From positions 1 to 64,000 of the forward strand of contig VSDK01013510.1 of the NCBI GenBank assembly GCA_009767595.1: 64,000 nt of DNA. Direction: 5' to 3'. Position 1 is the stretch's first letter, and each line of letters starts with the position of its first letter. Shown here piece after piece: positions 1-11,073 of the stretch. A program made the position numbers and the translations under genes. The notes beneath the pieces are model-generated. The model did no database searches and was not told the DNA's origin. It was given only the letters and a program-made list of their open reading frames with translations. This DNA comes from Symbiodinium kawagutii. Lineage: Eukaryota > Sar > Dinophyceae > Suessiales > Symbiodiniaceae.

Positions 1-647
1 AAAAAATCAATGATTTTTGAATTTTTTTAATGTTATTTTGTAGGGTTTTATTAATCCGGGGCTCAGATTATACATATATGAATGTCGAATGTCACCCATG
101 TTCAAGATGTTTTAATCAATTATTTATGAATTGCGTAGTGCAGGGTACTATTCGATATTATTGTTGCATACATCACATCATGATTATGCTGGTAGACACA
201 GCTATATGATGCTGTGTATGCCTTTCCACTGCAATATATGTATAGATATCTATGAATTCTATGTACTGATCATGTATGTATATATGTATATATATATATA
301 TGTGTGTGTGTTGTGCACGCATACATGATTTGTATAGTTCATAAATGTGCTTGGGTTATAATATCAATCTGTACATTCCGAACGCTCCTAATGACCCTCG
401 TTTTGGATGATTAACCCCTCAATTTCATGATTCTTTCAGGCTCCAGGTACTTATTCACGGATCTTATACAGATAATTACATGATTTGTAAATATTTGTAT
501 AGTCTTTATGATTTTATATAGAGATACATATATGTATATATATATATATATATGTACACATGTATGACATATATTTATTTATATATATATATTTATATTG
601 ATCGTATATGGTTGCCCAGAGAGTATATCCGCACATCCCCTGATCAG
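1..647. other. AT-rich non-coding DNA with (TA)n tracts
   Basis: No supported gene. Contains (TA/TG)n microsatellites at about 276-312 and 530-600. Probably intron or intergenic DNA upstream of the first candidate exon at 648. Confidence 0.5.
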
Positions 648-736
648 GCCGTCCACCTTGGACTTCACCTCGAGCTCCGGTCCACCAGGCAGCGCTGCCA
701 TCGAGCGGTGGGTCACCTGGGGCGATCCAAAGGCTG
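648..736 (+). CDS. Candidate exon 1 of unknown split host gene A
   Basis: GC-rich island in AT-rich DNA, preceded by TGATCAG (acceptor AG 646-647) and followed by GTGACA (donor GT 737). With one leading base it reads PSTLDFTSSSGPPGSAAIER..., and it ends in phase 1. That phase fits the two leading bases of the next candidate exon at 2339. Both other forward frames are also open, so the frame rests mainly on phase agreement with its neighbour. No family recognised. Confidence 0.38.
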
Positions 737-2338
737 GTGACAGCCGGTCTCGTTTAGATCATGACTGGGTCGAAATGATTTTCATATACTTGCTCGAGGT
801 GAAGTCCTAGTGATGAGTTTTCTAGTTGATATGGTTGATGACTAGTTCGAAATGATATGACTAGCCGTTCTCCATTGATGTTTTCTTGCTTTGAGGTGCT
901 TAAAAAGTCGGAGTGCTGGTTTCTGGAGCTTCCACTGAGATCAGCGCTATTACATCTTGTTCTGGTTCACTCCTCACTCCTCAAACGACTGCCGAGAGGG
1001 GTGCCAAATTTCCGTATGGAGATGTGACTAACAGACAGAAGAGACAGAAGGAGTGCTACTGTCATTTTGGTGGGCGGTAACACTGGTTGTATCAACTAAT
1101 TATGTCCAGTAATAACAACAGATACGCAGTTGATTGTTGTTATCTTGGGGAACTGGTGTGGCCTTGCTAGAGTGTTTCCATTCTAAAGAGGGCGTTCCTC
1201 TTGAAACTAACAAGTGTCATCTCAGTATGTGCAGCACTGCCTTGGGTACCACTTGTTTGTTGAAGGTGTATTGCATGTTTGATCAGGTTTTGCATTCTGT
1301 TTGATGTTGTCACCTAAGTAAGGTACATGATTCCTATGCTCGACTACTTAGTTTCTTTTTGCTAGCATGATGTGGCTTTAGAAAGATGTTTCCTGAAAGC
1401 TTCTATTCATTTTGCAAAAGTATTGTTCTTGACTGAGAATCCTCCATACTTGTTCTTTGTTTCCCAGTCTGCTATTCTTTGGCTCAAGCGTACTGGTACT
1501 TGTTCTACCAAGTAATTATAGTATGACTTGTAGAGGGTGATTTGTTTTGCCTGCGCGCGTTTTTGTTGCTACATCACAGCTTGTGGGTCAAGACCCTGTA
1601 CCACTGATATCGAATAGACATTCTCCTCTTCAAAACCAAGTTGGTAGGTTCCGAGTTAGCGTTTGTTCGTTCATTTTATGAGCTCAACGCCCGTGCCTTA
1701 ACGGTTCTACCCTGTGCTCGCTTTATTTGAGATGCCCATCTGGAAGTGCAATGGTTTTATGCGAGCATGTATGTCTTCCAGGGTTTGGGATTTGCGTTGG
1801 CGTACATGACATGAGTGAACGCACGGGGGCACACAGGATTACAAGGGAGACATCACCTTCAGCGCCAAGCTCTTGTGACAGCCCATGCAGTTTTGGCCAA
1901 ACCGCCAGTCTTATAGGGAGTTGCCTATGACTATACCTATATTGACCAACAACCCACTCCCCCACATGCTTTGGAAAGCAACACCTAGCAGCTAGGGAAG
2001 TGCAGCAACCTTACATGTGACCATGGCGGGGTTCATTGGATAGATACCGGATGATCATGGCCGGGATGTTACTAGTATGTCCCACAGTGTTTGCTTACCT
2101 GCGCTCCTGATCACAGCTGGTGACACAGAACATCGAATAGCCAAATACAAGAAGGAGTGAGCAATTTCCAGCCTATGCCCCTACTTGGTGTTTCGCGGCA
2201 CATATTCCGCAACCAACCATTTTTTTGGTTTCAGAACTGTTTTCAACGTGTTTTGCCACCATATGTTGTCAAGAAATGCCAAAATACCATACCAGGCCAT
2301 GTTAAACCAGATTTGCCCTGTGTTTCTTTATGCGAAAG
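737..2338. other. Long intron-like region
   Basis: Mostly AT-rich, no MITE seen. A spliced-leader-like 10-mer occurs at 1479-1488. A GC-richer stretch at 1800-1900 could be an exon: after CACACAG it reads DYKGDITFSAKL, but other frames are equally open, so no call is made. Confidence 0.4.
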
Positions 2339-2417
2339 CTAGATGCTGCATCGTGGCTGGGTATGTGACATGCAGCGCCAGGAGACACCTTCAGGTGGAT
2401 GGCAAAGCCTGCTGCAG
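2339..2417 (+). CDS. Candidate exon 2 of host gene A
   Basis: Follows a pyrimidine-rich tract ending GCGAAAG. After two leading bases it reads RCCIVAGYVTCSARRHLQVD, then GKACC, and ends TGCTGCAG|GCACTG. This is a GC-type donor, which is common in dinoflagellates. It enters in phase 1 and leaves in phase 2, matching the candidate exons on both sides. It is cysteine-rich. No family recognised. Confidence 0.42.
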
Positions 2418-3467
2418 GCACTGGAGGTTTCAAATGAGATTTTAAGTGATCAAAAAGTTCCACCACAATTGGTTTACGGTTCAAAATATATGGTTTATGG
2501 TTGGTAAAAAGAAACAAGGCTTCATCTTTGAAAGAATCATTTTTGAGAGAGCGGCCTAAGCGGTGGCTGCCTCCAGGGGTATGCTTTCGGTGTCTCTGTC
2601 GACAGTTCCCCCCCACTTTCCCACTGGCAGATCCATGTTATTAGACCCCCATATTCCGTATTTGATGGTTCATCACCATCTATTTATGTGAATACCAATA
2701 GGTGGTTTATTAGTAAGGATCTCTCATGAGTTTGTTCATGATTACATATGACTAGAATTGCTAAAATAACATGGTTCGGCTACCAATCACCATTTGTTAC
2801 TAGGGGAAATTAATAAACCAGCTTGTTAATCACCATTTGAGAGAAAGGCTAAACTCTCCGTAGTTAGCTTTAGTCTTCGGCTGGAATATCTTCAGGAAAT
2901 GGCTCGGGACCGGTAAAACGATATAGTGAACTCCCAAAACCGATAACGTAAGAGAACCTAAGATAACTTAAGAGATTCAGCGTTTTAAACAATCCAGATT
3001 TGTTCTAAAGTACCCAGAGGTTTGGAACAATAAGCAGAACGATAACGAAACGACAAGCGGATTTTCACAAAATTTCTTCTTCTCATGAGTTGCCCATCGG
3101 GCCAATCCAGTAATGATGCGTTGAAATCGGTCGTGTACAAGGCTTATGACCTGAACATAGCAAGTTATATAAATGGAAACAAGTAATGGAGACATTGCAG
3201 ATGATGACCTGGAAGCATAAAAGTAATTGACTGCGCATCAAGAGTGTGGTGCGAGGGTATCCAATGTCACCAAACACTGGGAAACGATATATTGAACTCC
3301 TAAAAACGATAACAATTCAGAAAATCCGCGATTGTAAATTGAGGTTTTGCCGCTCGCTCATTTTACCTTAGCCACAGGTGAAATCAGCTTCATCACTTAA
3401 GCTGGCATCCTATTAATTCCTCTATCAATCAACTATTGCTATTACAGTAACATTACTATTAAATCAG
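2418..3467. other. Intron-like AT-rich DNA
   Basis: No exon or MITE seen. Two similar segments (near 2895-2950 and 3275-3320, sharing AACGATATAxTGAACTCC) are a diverged repeat pair. Confidence 0.4.
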
Positions 3468-3543
3468 GTGGCAGCCCGGGGTCAGGCAGCGCGAGACCGG
3501 AGTTCCCGTCGACAGCGGCAGGGTGTCGTGCCAGATTTGCAAG
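3468..3543 (+). CDS. Exon 3 of host gene A
   Basis: Flanked by AAATCAG| and TTTGCAAG|GTGCGT. After one leading G it reads WQPGVRQRETGVPVDSGRVS then CQICK and ends in phase 0. The base composition is much more GC-rich than the surroundings. Joined in phase to the next exon it gives a CxxCxxC cluster (CQICKSCTHG), which suggests metal binding. A longer version reading on to about 3576 before GTAGTC is possible. Confidence 0.52.
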
Positions 3544-4711
3544 GTGCGTCGCCGGGTTAGCAGCGGAATCGCAGGGTAGTCTTGGCAGGTGACGTGGACA
3601 GCCGAAGTTTGACATGGGTGGTATATGGATATTCTATATGTATGGAAATAGATACATATCAATACATGTCATATACACAATTGTAATAATAATGATACAT
3701 AATCTTGGATCCAGATTAATGGACCATCCTTATTTGGGACAAATCACTCACATGTAATTGGGGGTAGTTGATGAACAAATGGATCTGCAATTAACATAGC
3801 ATTACGGTGAGCCGAGCCTAGCTAAGCAACCACCGGATGAGCCAGTGGAAGTAGAGCTTCAACTTCAACTGGGATAATCAACTAGCATCAACAAAGTACT
3901 CCAGAATATAAACTGTCCAGCTTCAACTTCAACCGGGTCTCGCTGTTTAGATCCTTGTTGGTTCTCTGTTGGACTTTTATTCAGCAAGATCAAACGGTAC
4001 TGTATCAGGAACATAGTTCAGCAACCACCAACCAGCGTAGAATTGTTCCTAACTCTGCCGGCATTTCTAATAGGTTGGGCTTGACATGAAAACTGTTTAT
4101 GTCGAGCATGACCGTGGAACGACGTGTCACAGTTTACCAGTTGATAGCTACACCGCCACAAACAAGCGCACCTACGCATTTGATTAGGGAGTCATGAAAC
4201 AAAAACATGTTTTAACTGAGTTTACCAGCTGTTGACAAATTCTTAGTCTATGTAAGTAAGATGTCACTTTTTGTTCCTCGTACTTGTGATGGAGTACTTG
4301 TGATCAGGCAGTCAATCTGAGACCCCTGGTCATTGGATAAAAAATGATTAAAAAGAAACATTTGTTACTGTTGCCTACCTGCAGAAGACAACTGATCTGT
4401 AAGAAATGGTGGATGAACTATTACAACATGTTTGAATGGTAATAGTTAGTGCTGCTTATAGGGTGTACTGGTTGCGATTCTTCCAACCAGTAAAACGATT
4501 CCAAAAAAGACTGGTTCCAGGTGACCAACATAGCCAGTTGCTTTGAACCAACAAATACACAGCAGCGGATGTCTGCTGTCACTGGTTACTGGTCATCAGA
4601 ACCAGCAGCTGGCGGTTACACGCTTGGTTACTGGCGACCACTTGGCTACTCCCCACGATGTCGTGGCTGCCCACCGGAACCATGGTAGCCACAGAGGGTT
4701 ACACCATGCAG
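3544..4711. other. Intron with AT-rich sequence
   Basis: No MITE recognised. The 4500-4700 part is GC-richer and open in several frames, but no splice-consistent exon other than the one at 4712 could be chosen. Confidence 0.4.
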
Positions 4712-4778
4712 AGTTGCACTCATGGGATCATCCGCCGGCGTAGGCCAGGGGGTGAACGCCCGGGGGCTCAGTATGGCT
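4712..4778 (+). CDS. Exon 4 of host gene A
   Basis: Acceptor CCATGCAG|, donor TATGGCT|GTAAGA (strong consensus). Reads SCTHGIIRRRRPGGERPGAQ then YG, from phase 0 to phase 1, exactly compatible with exons 3 and 5. Basic, arginine-rich. No family recognised. Confidence 0.55.
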
Positions 4779-5623
4779 GTAAGATTCAGCCAGGAAATTC
4801 CGGGCTGCCGAAGAGAATGGTGAATAGTAATGGTGAATAAGTTGATGAACGATAGTAGTGCTTAATGATTACCAAGGATGAATGACAACGGTTCTTAAGT
4901 TGATCATTACGAATGGTTAATGATGATTGTTAAAATTTTGATTCATGATCAATAGTAGTGGTTAATGATTGATAGTGGTGAATAGCAATGTTAAGTAGGA
5001 AGTTTGTGACTGATTCGGAATTGTGACTGTGTAGTGGATATTTGTGAGTAATGTTTAATGATCAGATAGTAGTGGTTAATGATTAATTGATAGTGGGAAT
5101 AGTAATGTTTGATAGGTGTGTTAATGATTCATAGTAGTGGGTAATTATAAATGATTGTGAATAGTATGGATTAATCATTGTGTTAATAATGATCAATAGG
5201 AGTGGTGAATGATCTACGATTTAATAGTAATGGTGAATTAATTCTTATCGCGTATCCAACCAGCTTCAAGATATTGTGCGAGCATCATTTCTTGTACTTG
5301 TGGAATTGTTTTTCGTTGCAAGTATGAGGATTGTGACACGGTCATGGCGGTGGGTTTGGGGACCTGCAACTGAGTCGCAATTGATGTCAGTGCTGTTGAA
5401 ACATTTGTCAAGCAGACATGCGCTATCATTGGGATAGCAACGAACATTGGTCGAACAAGTGGAATTTGCATAAAAATATCCCCAAAAATGTTCGCATTTG
5501 GCATTTTTTTGTGCTGACACAAGTTTATATCGACATTCGGGGGTCCATCCAATATTAACCATCAATATTCGCAAACCAACCATGACTTGAAGATCTAAAC
5601 GCCTTTGGCGTTTCTCTGTCAAT
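4779..5623. repeat. Intron with degenerate TAGTGGTTAATGAT repeats
   Basis: From about 4815 to 5235 the sequence is built of imperfect, non-phased copies of GATAGTAGTGGTTAATGAT-type words. This motif style recurs in other introns of the window (27.8, 32.4 and 38.4 kb). Confidence 0.5.
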
Positions 5624-5726
5624 GGGTGTTTCTCAAAATGAGGGTACCCCTAAATCATCCATTATTTGTCATTTATAGTAATAAACCAACCATAACTTTG
5701 GGGGTCCCCAATTTTCAGAAACCACC
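5624..5726. mobile_element. MITE-1 copy
   Basis: Begins GGGTGTTTCTCAAAAT and ends CAGAAACCACC, with inner arms GAGGGTACCCC / GGGGGTCCCC. No clear 4-bp target duplication (CAAT/ATGC). It sits directly upstream of exon 5. Confidence 0.75.
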
Positions 5727-5733
5727 ATGCCAG

Positions 5734-5841
5734 TCGTGGCGTTTCGTCCCGCAGGGATCGATGCGCCACCACGCACTGGATATTATCTCCAAGGCTTCTC
5801 TGAGAGCAAAATCCTATCGCAGGTCCCTAAGCAGCTACAAG
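5734..5841 (+). CDS. Exon 5 of host gene A, ending in a MITE-3 splice donor
   Basis: Acceptor CATGCCAG|. After two leading bases it reads VAFRPAGIDAPPRTGYYLQG then FSESKILSQVPKQLQ and ends CTACAAG|GTGCGCC in phase 1. The donor lies inside the left terminal repeat of a MITE-3 element, so the last codons (cta caa g) are element sequence. Phases match exons 4 and 6. An ATG at 5727 in the same frame could alternatively be a start. Confidence 0.6.
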
Positions 5842-6069
5842 GTGCGCCCCCGAAACGTTGGCTAACTTGGGTTGTAACGAGGGTAACTACCAGTTGCTAA
5901 TGGTAGATATAACTAGCGTGTTAAATGGCTTATTAATCAACTTATAACTAGGGGGGCCCACCTTGTATGAGTTGATTTATATCTCACTGAGTTGGAGTTA
6001 ACTGTAGGATACTGTAGGGGCTTATTATCACCCAACTTATAACCGCTGGCCCACCTTGTGTGGATCCCT
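5835..6069. mobile_element. MITE-3 element(s) forming an intron
   Basis: Left terminus CTACAAGGTGCGCCCCC. A right terminus GGGGGGCCCACCTTGTA occurs near 5950-5967 and a second related one, GGCCCACCTTGTG, near 6049-6061, followed by CCTGCAG and exon 6. The interior shows the family's ACTACCAGTT / GGTAGATATAACTA inverted words. The entire 240-bp intron 5842-6081 is essentially this element. Confidence 0.7.
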
Positions 6070-6081
6070 CCAAGCCTGCAG

Positions 6082-6231
6082 TTTGCCACTCCAATGGAGC
6101 TCAGGCAGCGTCCACATTGATGTCAGCGACTGCTTTGAGGGCGCTGGAAGGAATGGTTCAGGACGAGAACGGCACCAGCGAGGTTGTTGGTGGCACACGG
6201 CGATGGGTCATACCCAACCATCCAAAAAGGG
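6082..6231 (+). CDS. Exon 6 of host gene A
   Basis: Acceptor AGCCTGCAG|, donor AAAAAGGG|GTAGGT. After two leading bases it reads CHSNGAQAASTLMSATALRA, then LEGMVQDENGTSEVVGG and RRWVIPNHPKRG. This is the most protein-like stretch of the gene. Phase 1 to phase 1, consistent with exon 5. No family recognised. Confidence 0.62.
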
Positions 6232-7059
6232 GTAGGTGAACGTCCCTGCAGCTAGACTATTCAGATCATTTATGGGCTATAGGGGCCGTTGACCCATAGC
6301 CCTACATTTTTTAGATACATGCACTCATAGAAAAATAGTGTGAATGGCCGCTCTGGCATTCTGTTTTGCGTCAACTTTCAGACCTCGGTCAAGATAATAG
6401 CAATGTGATAGGAAATCAGCAGAATATGTTAATGTACTGAGGTAGTTGTGATTTTTGGTGGATTGAACCCTTGAACATTGAAGCAACACGCCTACTTAAC
6501 TGGGGGCTAGTACTGTGTAGAGCTCTTTGGGTCGGGTTGCTTGGATTTTGATCTGGACCCAAGCATGTTGCAGTTAAGTAAAAGTCTACTCACTGCATGG
6601 ACCAGGTTTGGGTGTTTGTTCATGAATGCACTTACAATAACCTTGAAAATGGCAGCAATCAAGAGATGAGAAGAGCACCTATAGCATTTTTCGAAGAAAC
6701 AGCTGCGCAGGAATGGACTTCATATGGAACGGAAGTCTAGTTGGCTGATGTTGGATGTATCCAAAAAGATCGAAAAAGATGGATCCTCCAAAATGCTTAC
6801 CTCTCTGCTGCTGGAGTAGAGCCAAAAATTTAGCGGCATCCAGAGCATTGGGTGGGTTGGCCTACTGGAGCAAAACTATTCCTATAGCTTCTCATGCCTT
6901 GCATTCTGGGATGAGCGGTCCCCGAACAATTTTCATGTGAGACGCACACTCAACGGTACGCTCAAGACTACCGTGTCTAGTCGAACCTTTGCAAGGCATC
7001 GATGGTCTTAAATCGAAGCGCGCCGTGGCGCAACGCAAATCCTGACCGGCAACATAGGG
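6232..7059. other. Intron-like DNA without a recognised element
   Basis: No exon, MITE or gene supported. Confidence 0.35.
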
Positions 7060-7220
7060 TTACACTCCAGCAAGCCTATGGTCATTCTGGTGCAGCAACA
7101 TTCTGTTTGGCTACGCCATTTGGATGCTACAAGGGCCCGGAGTACTTTCCCAAGCCCCTGCGAAACAGTATTCATGCTGTAATCCACCTAGACGATTATA
7201 TATTGCGGCCTAGCAACTGA
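7060..7220 (+). mobile_element. Possible relict of a Ty3/gypsy-type reverse transcriptase
   Basis: One frame reads TFCLATPFGCYKG and then IHAVIHLDDYILRPSN before a stop. These resemble the 'TPFG.Y' and 'YLDD.L..S' blocks of gypsy-type reverse transcriptases, but the usual 30 or so residues between them (MPFGL..A..F) are missing. It is short and degenerate, so chance resemblance is possible. If real, it is a dead fragment in an intron of host gene A. Confidence 0.28.
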
Positions 7221-7762
7221 CAATCTGAGTTGTTTGTCAAATTCACTAGGTTGGCTGGTGGGAAAATCTACACGAAACACTTGATTTCACCAACACCTGT
7301 ATACAATTATAAGGTTTTCCTGTATATACATAGATTTCCCCATTACAGTACTAACCTATTTCTGGGACAAAAGAGTCTCTCATGAAGTTATTGAACCTTG
7401 GGTCCCCTACATTTCGGATCCACTTTGATGCCCATGCCCTTTTTGGATGTGCTGATTTTTGATCTTTGCGGGTGCAGTGCAGGTCGATTGGAATTCTACC
7501 GTGGTGGGCCATGTTCAACCCATGTTTGGTGTCCTGCAATCGATGCCCAAAAATGATTGGCCGAAAGTATTTCCGCAGGACTTTAGTATCTTTAGTTCGC
7601 ATATATAATTCTTGAATTATTGTTGTATACATTTCATGATTGGTTGAATTACTGCTGCTTCTAGTTACATTCCTGTGAACCATGGATTGTCACCTCCTTC
7701 ATTGCAAGCAATGCCCAGGAGGTGAATGATTTCGGCCTGGAAGCCTGAATAGCGCTGGATAT

Positions 7763-7882
7763 GGCAGTGGGTCAAAACCCCCTGCCCTACCCCTGGTTCC
7801 CCACCATCAGCCATTGTTTTCCCTTGTTTTGTTGGTGGAAATCCCCCATTAGTTGGTTGATCAATATTGACAAAGAAAAGCC
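7763..7882. mobile_element. MITE-2 copy with ATAT target duplication
   Basis: Begins GGCAGTGGGTCAAAACC and ends with a diverged right arm TTGACAAAGAAAAGCC. Flanked by ATAT at 7759-7762 and 7883-7886. The interior contains the family words CCCCTGGTTCCCC and CCTTGTTTTGTTGGT. Confidence 0.7.
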
Positions 7883-8367
7883 ATATGGCCTGCGGCATGG
7901 TTGTGTCATGCAGGGTTGGGGGGATTGTGTGTGGTTGTGCATGTGTTTGACTGGTGCAGTATACTGCATATGCAGCCGTATTTGATCATAGCTATATACA
8001 TGTAGGGTGTATATACGTGCATGTATACGTAGTGTATGAATGCATGTTACATGCATGTATCTAGACACAGTTGTGCGTCCGTGTAAATCAGCAAAAATAT
8101 GCAAAAGTTTAGCCACTAAACAGATACAGTTTATATACACGCGTTATATTTTCGATGTCGCAACGATTGACCCTCAACCATAGCGGCCGTTGTCCCTTGT
8201 CATGACCAGTATCGTTGTTTTTGCTGCTGGTTGAGTCTGATGTTGACTTGTTGGTGTCATCGCAACCATGTTGTAATTGGGATGTTATCCTCCTTTTTCC
8301 GCTTGCTGTTGCTGTCATCCCCTTCTTGTGTCGACCGATCACTTCGATTATTGTTGTTGTTGTTGCT

Positions 8368-8463
8368 GGGTGTTTCTCAAAATAGGGGTGCCCCCAAATC
8401 ATCCTTCACATTATTAATCATTTACAGTAATTTTTCGGGTCCCCTATGGCTTGAGAAACACCC
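8368..8463. mobile_element. MITE-1 copy with TGCT target duplication
   Basis: GGGTGTTTCTCAAAATAGGGG ... CCCCTATGGCTTGAGAAACACCC, flanked by TGCT at 8364-8367 and 8464-8467. A non-A/T duplication, which shows that the 4-bp length rather than the ATAT sequence is the constant. Confidence 0.8.
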
Positions 8464-9219
8464 TGCTTGTTCTGCTTGCTGCTGTCCAACTGATGCTGGC
8501 GCTTCTCCGCAAGAAGTTCGCTGAACATGAAAGTTCAATGAATTAACACTCTTACTGACAGGAACATTTATGTGGTATGCATTACTGCGAACACAAAAAA
8601 GTATCCAACTGTTAATTACCAAGCATGGGCAAAGACGTTTGACAAAGAACAACATTTGTGTTTTTTGGCACCAACACCCACCAAGGGACTAATGATGACT
8701 TTTTTTTTTTTCGGGGGAAGCCGTTTGGGTCTTACTCTCTTTTGCCAGGAACCATCCCCGCTGTGTGCCTGGCTCGCCAACCATCAGGTTCTGAAGATGG
8801 CACATGCTCGATTTGCTTAGGCGCCTTTTGCCACTGAACGAGACTGGAGACTGAGATAAGTACTCGCAGATGTTGACTGCACGACTTTCATGTGATGATA
8901 TTGTTGTGGTTGTTGTGGGTTGCTTTTTCGTGCTTGTTGTGGTTCGTGACGTTCGTGTGTTGCTGTTGAAAAAAAGCACATTGTCAGTGGGCATCCAGTG
9001 CACTAGGCAATTGACCTCTGATATGACTTGATGTTGCTTGGACTTGATGGTATCTATGGTTTTTTTCAATGTTTCGTTTCTTCGCGGGGTTCAGTGTGTT
9101 TTTGCTACCTTATTCGTTGTTCAAACTTGGATTCTTCGCAAATTCACCGCATGAAGGAGCAAGAAGGAAGGCTATCCATAACTAGCTGCACCCCCAAAGT
9201 CCTCAACGTCAAGTTCTCG
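8464..9219. other. Intron-like DNA
   Basis: Poly-T at 8700-8711 and (GTT)-rich stretches. No supported gene. Confidence 0.35.
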
Positions 9220-9420
9220 TGTTGGTTGCAGTGATGTGTTGTCAGGGGTCCCAGGTCAGATCTATGTCCAGTCTCAAGGTGTCCCAGGTCGTCTCAGCGG
9301 TGGCTCAAGAGAACTCCGGGTGGCTTCTCCGCCACGATGATGGCAGCTTGGTCGCAAGCTGCGCTACTCCTGGGCCCCAAACTCCATGCTCCACACAGTT
9401 GGGCTGACTTAAACCCCCGA
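9220..9420 (+). CDS. Candidate coding island, frame unresolved
   Basis: GC-rich and open in all three forward frames. One frame reads SSLKVSQVVSAVAQENSGWL then LRHDDGSLVASC, another reads QIYVQSQGVPGRLSGGSREL. Acceptor-like GGTCCCAG| lies near 9255. It probably contains an exon of host gene A, but neither frame nor ends could be fixed. Confidence 0.3.
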
Positions 9421-9543
9421 CATTTTTCAATCACAGTGGCATTTTCGAAGATTGAAAACCCTTCTGCCGTGAAAAATGGAGGATTGGTATTGAGCCATGA
9501 AGTTTTTCTCAAACGTGCCGGTGCCCCCACGTGAAACCGCCAG

Positions 9544-9603
9544 CTTCACCATCCCACGATGTGAGGGTCGATGGCTGCTGACACTGGCCGTGGGGGACCT
9601 CAG
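9544..9603 (+). CDS. Candidate exon of host gene A
   Basis: Acceptor ACCGCCAG|, donor ACCTCAG|GTAGTG. After one leading base it reads FTIPRCEGRWLLTLAVGDL (phase 2 in, phase 2 out). Hydrophobic C-terminal half. Its phase does not directly match the exon at 10276, so an exon is missing between them or this call is wrong. Confidence 0.35.
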
Positions 9604-9858
9604 GTAGTGCAAATGGGCGCTGCCAAAGGCAGTTGTATACCCAGTGCTGCTTGTAGTTCCATTCATCATTCGTAGTGGTTTCTAATGATTAGCAGTTTGT
9701 GGTTTCAAACAACTAGTGGTTTCTAATGATTAGTAGTCGCTCAGAACAAGCGATTTAATAGTGACATATTGTGGCTAGTCATGGTAAGCAACGATATCGA
9801 AGCTGTCAACATTATTGCACTTTTAGTCAGTCAGAAGTAAACTATTTAAGAAAACACA

Positions 9859-9947
9859 ACTGGTTGGTGGTTAAAACATTTGTGAAGTATTTAGCAAATG
9901 GTTGGTTGGTTACTATTTTTTTCGTGAGGGTTGACACCACCAACCAG
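9859..9947. mobile_element. MITE-4 copy
   Basis: ACTGGTTGGTGGTTAAAAC ... CACCACCAACCAG, with the shared interior AACAAATGGTTGGTT/ATTTTTTTCGTGAGGGTTG seen also at 25.24 and 62.89 kb. Confidence 0.65.
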
Positions 9948-10275
9948 ATACTACAGCCATTTTCGATGGCGAAATGCCATTCCTAGCGGTGCCATGGTCA
10001 TCCTAGTGATACCACGGTAGCCGCCATGGATACTTGTATGTGCAGTTGGGCTTATAATATCCATGTTAAAGACCCTATACGGTAGGTGAACAGTCTATAA
10101 CCATCGTATACCATGGTGAACTGTTACCAGTTTCCAGCACTAGGGATGCACATCCAAATCAACAAATCTACTGATCAACCATCTACTGCAATCAAATCAA
10201 GCTGACTATTAACTACTGCAAACAAAAATGAACCTGGTTTCCGCTCAAAATCACGACCTTCTCACTGCCATGCAG

Positions 10276-10413
10276 ATAGGCCATCTCAATGGCCATGGCT
10301 GATGGTGCCGGGGTGCCTCCTGGACCCAGGTTCTGGCCGTTTCTTCTTCAGCTTTCCTTTTGCCCGCCGTCTCCGACACACGGCCGCGAGTGGCGTGGAA
10401 GGCAACACCAGAG
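10276..10413 (+). CDS. Exon of host gene A
   Basis: Acceptor CCATGCAG|, donor CACCAGAG|GTGCGG. After two leading bases it reads RPSQWPWLMVPGCLLDPGSG, then RFFFSFPFARRLRHTAASGV and EGNTR, from phase 1 to phase 1. The entry phase fits exon 6 (exit phase 1) if no exon intervenes. A hydrophobic, aromatic segment followed by a basic one suggests a membrane-proximal region. No family recognised. Confidence 0.5.
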
Positions 10414-10960
10414 GTGCGGCGCTGTGATGAGAACTGAGCTGATTGGGTTGTTAGTAATGGTTAACAACAGTGATTAAAAAAAGTGGATGACAAAAGTGGT
10501 TGCTGGAACAATATTTTCTACCGGTTCGTTAATTTACAAGCTGAAATTATACACTTGACTGGAATTTAAATATACGCATCATGAAGCTGATTTGTGTTAT
10601 TGATACGGTATGTCTTTTTATAGCATATCTCCTTGGATGGTTCTGAGTTTGGAGTTTACCATGTGAACCGAAAACGGAAACTGGCCAAAATCGTTCTGGA
10701 TAGCTGGTCACAGCCGAGGTGAACGTCCTTTTGGGTGCGTTTACTACGGAGGGTGACCTTTTTCGGTATATAAGTATGCACAAGCCCTCGCCTTACCCAC
10801 TAAAAAACATGGGCTATCCTTCTCAATTGATACTGGTGCTACCATTCTGGGAGCGTGAGATGGTTGGGGCCTCTCACTTGGGCCCATACCTGGCTGGTTT
10901 CCCAGCCAAAATCCCGATTTGGGGCACCGTCTCATGGTGGCACGGCCAAGCTGTCCTCAG

Positions 10961-11073
10961 TTGCAGCCCGGCCTTCAGGTGTCCACTGCACGCAGTAGCC
11001 TCACAGGAAGCAGCACCGGATTGCCAGTGGCCTTGGGCGGTTTGCTGACCACCGTGGCTGCCGCAATGATGAG
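10961..11073 (+). CDS. Candidate exon of host gene A
   Basis: Acceptor CTGTCCTCAG|, donor ATGATGAG|GTGTGC. In phase 0 it reads LQPGLQVSTARSSLTGSSTG then LPVALGGLLTTVAAAMM, ending in phase 2, which fits the next exon (one leading base). The GLLTTVAAAMM part could be membrane-spanning. An overlapping frame starting at 10911 (KIPIWGTVSWWHGQAVLSCS) is also open, so the exact exon is uncertain. Confidence 0.42.

Noticed and set aside
7351-7898. Open frames of 77-117 codons on the - strand
   Set aside because: They overlap a MITE-2 and lack splice context or recognised motifs.
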